From a virus: a DNA stretch of 37,419 bases. The translations under genes were made by a program, and so were the position numbers. The stretch is taken from positions 1-37,419 of the IMG/VR virus record IMGVR_UViG_3300005531_000020; one strand, 5' to 3'. Position 1 is the stretch's first letter; each line of letters starts with the position of its first letter. The notes below the pieces were generated by a model. The model was not told where the DNA came from. It saw nothing but the letters and a program-made list of their open reading frames with translations, and did not search any database. Shown in pieces: positions 37,044 through 37,419 of this stretch.

Positions 37044-37393
37044 CACGCCTCGTTGAGCGTTTCCCGGATCGAGGCCATCTGACTTTCAATCGCAGCCAGA
37101 TCGTCCGTGCGATGGCTGCCATTAGCCTGCCGATAGAGATGGATTTCATGCTCGAGCTGCCGCATTTGCTGTTCTAGGACTCGAACTAATTCCCCCCGAA
37201 TAGCGTTCATGAGCCAAGCCGGAATGATCTTGCGGCGCTGGCGACGGATGTTGCGTAACGTGCCGGCCCCGGTTCGCAGGCGACGCGCAATCGAGGTCCG
37301 CGCCTCTGCAACCCGAACGCCTAGACGCCTGGCCTCGCTATCTTCGAGGCGACTGAGCATCCCGGCCGCAATCGTCGAATCTGCGCCCATCAT
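37043..37393 (-). CDS. Small basic DNA-binding-type protein, first early gene
   Basis: A 116-aa protein. The basic, HTH-like first half (EARRLGVRVAEARTSIARRL; TLRNIRRQRRKIIPAWLMNA) is followed by a coiled-coil second half (LVRVLEQQMRQLEHEIHLYR; AAIESQMASIRETLNEA). AGGGG lies immediately before the paired ATGs at 37393. The layout suggests a dimeric DNA-binding protein heading the early operon. Family not named with certainty. Confidence 0.6.
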   Translation of the reverse strand: MMGADSTIAAGMLSRLEDSEARRLGVRVAEARTSIARRLRTGAGTLRNIRRQRRKIIPAWLMNAIRGELVRVLEQQMRQLEHEIHLYRQANGSHRTDDLAAIESQMASIRETLNEA

Positions 37394-37419
37394 CCCCTGC
37401 CCGCTTTGGGCCTCACTGA

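Noticed and set aside
1-37419. CRISPR array, insertion sequence, integrase/att site, diversity-generating retroelement
   Set aside because: No regularly spaced repeats, transposase, recombinase or reverse transcriptase motifs were found on reading either strand.

Overview
This window reads as an essentially complete, or nearly complete, genome of a short-tailed (podovirus-like), P22-type dsDNA phage or prophage of an alphaproteobacterium, probably a Hyphomicrobiales/Rhizobiales relative. The host inference rests on high GC content and on three alphaproteobacterial cell-cycle-type DNA-binding proteins (DnaA domain IV, GcrA-like, CtrA-like winged helix). No integrase, excisionase, DNA polymerase, tail tape-measure or sheath gene was seen. 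Nearly every gene is on the minus strand, so the transcriptional order runs from high to low coordinates. Many neighbours overlap by ATGA, GTGA or TGATG, which indicates translationally coupled operons.

Right end, early/regulatory module (37393 to 33019): a small basic DNA-binding-type protein, a 39-aa microprotein, the DnaA-IV / GcrA / CtrA-like trio, an HNH endonuclease, a replication-initiator-like protein, a NusG paralogue and small proteins including a 34-aa membrane peptide. A second minus-strand promoter near 32973-33001, overlapped by two abutting 15-bp inverted repeats, drives small genes (32948 to 31402). These include a HTH protein and a small ORF split by an in-frame TAG, and they end in tRNA-Pro(TGG) and tRNA(CAT), both with encoded CCA. 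A structured, terminator-like region (31062-31192) separates them from the late genes.

Late module (31039 to 3659): the order follows P22. It runs terminase small subunit, terminase large, portal, scaffold, coat, gp4-like, gp10-like hub, GNAT/gp14-like, gp7-like, two large ejection-type proteins, tail fibre and beta-helix tailspike. Extra genes are inserted: secreted beta-rich proteins between the terminase subunits, and a polyvalent/ART-like protein, a basic peptide and a histidine phosphatase between portal and scaffold. Unusually, the tail fibre, the tailspike and several small structural-type proteins carry Sec signal peptides and even numbers of cysteines, suggesting oxidative folding in the periplasm. 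Two plus-strand ORFs bracket the fibre/spike pair.

Left end, lysis module (3442 to 141): a small coupled protein, a one-TM protein, a fused M15 peptidase + GH108 muramidase endolysin, a holin-like protein, a secreted protein, an XhlA-like coiled-coil/TM protein and a secreted NlpC/P60-like protein, closed by a rho-independent terminator (34-65). If the contig is circularly permuted, as expected for P22-type headful packaging, this terminator would sit just upstream of the first early gene.
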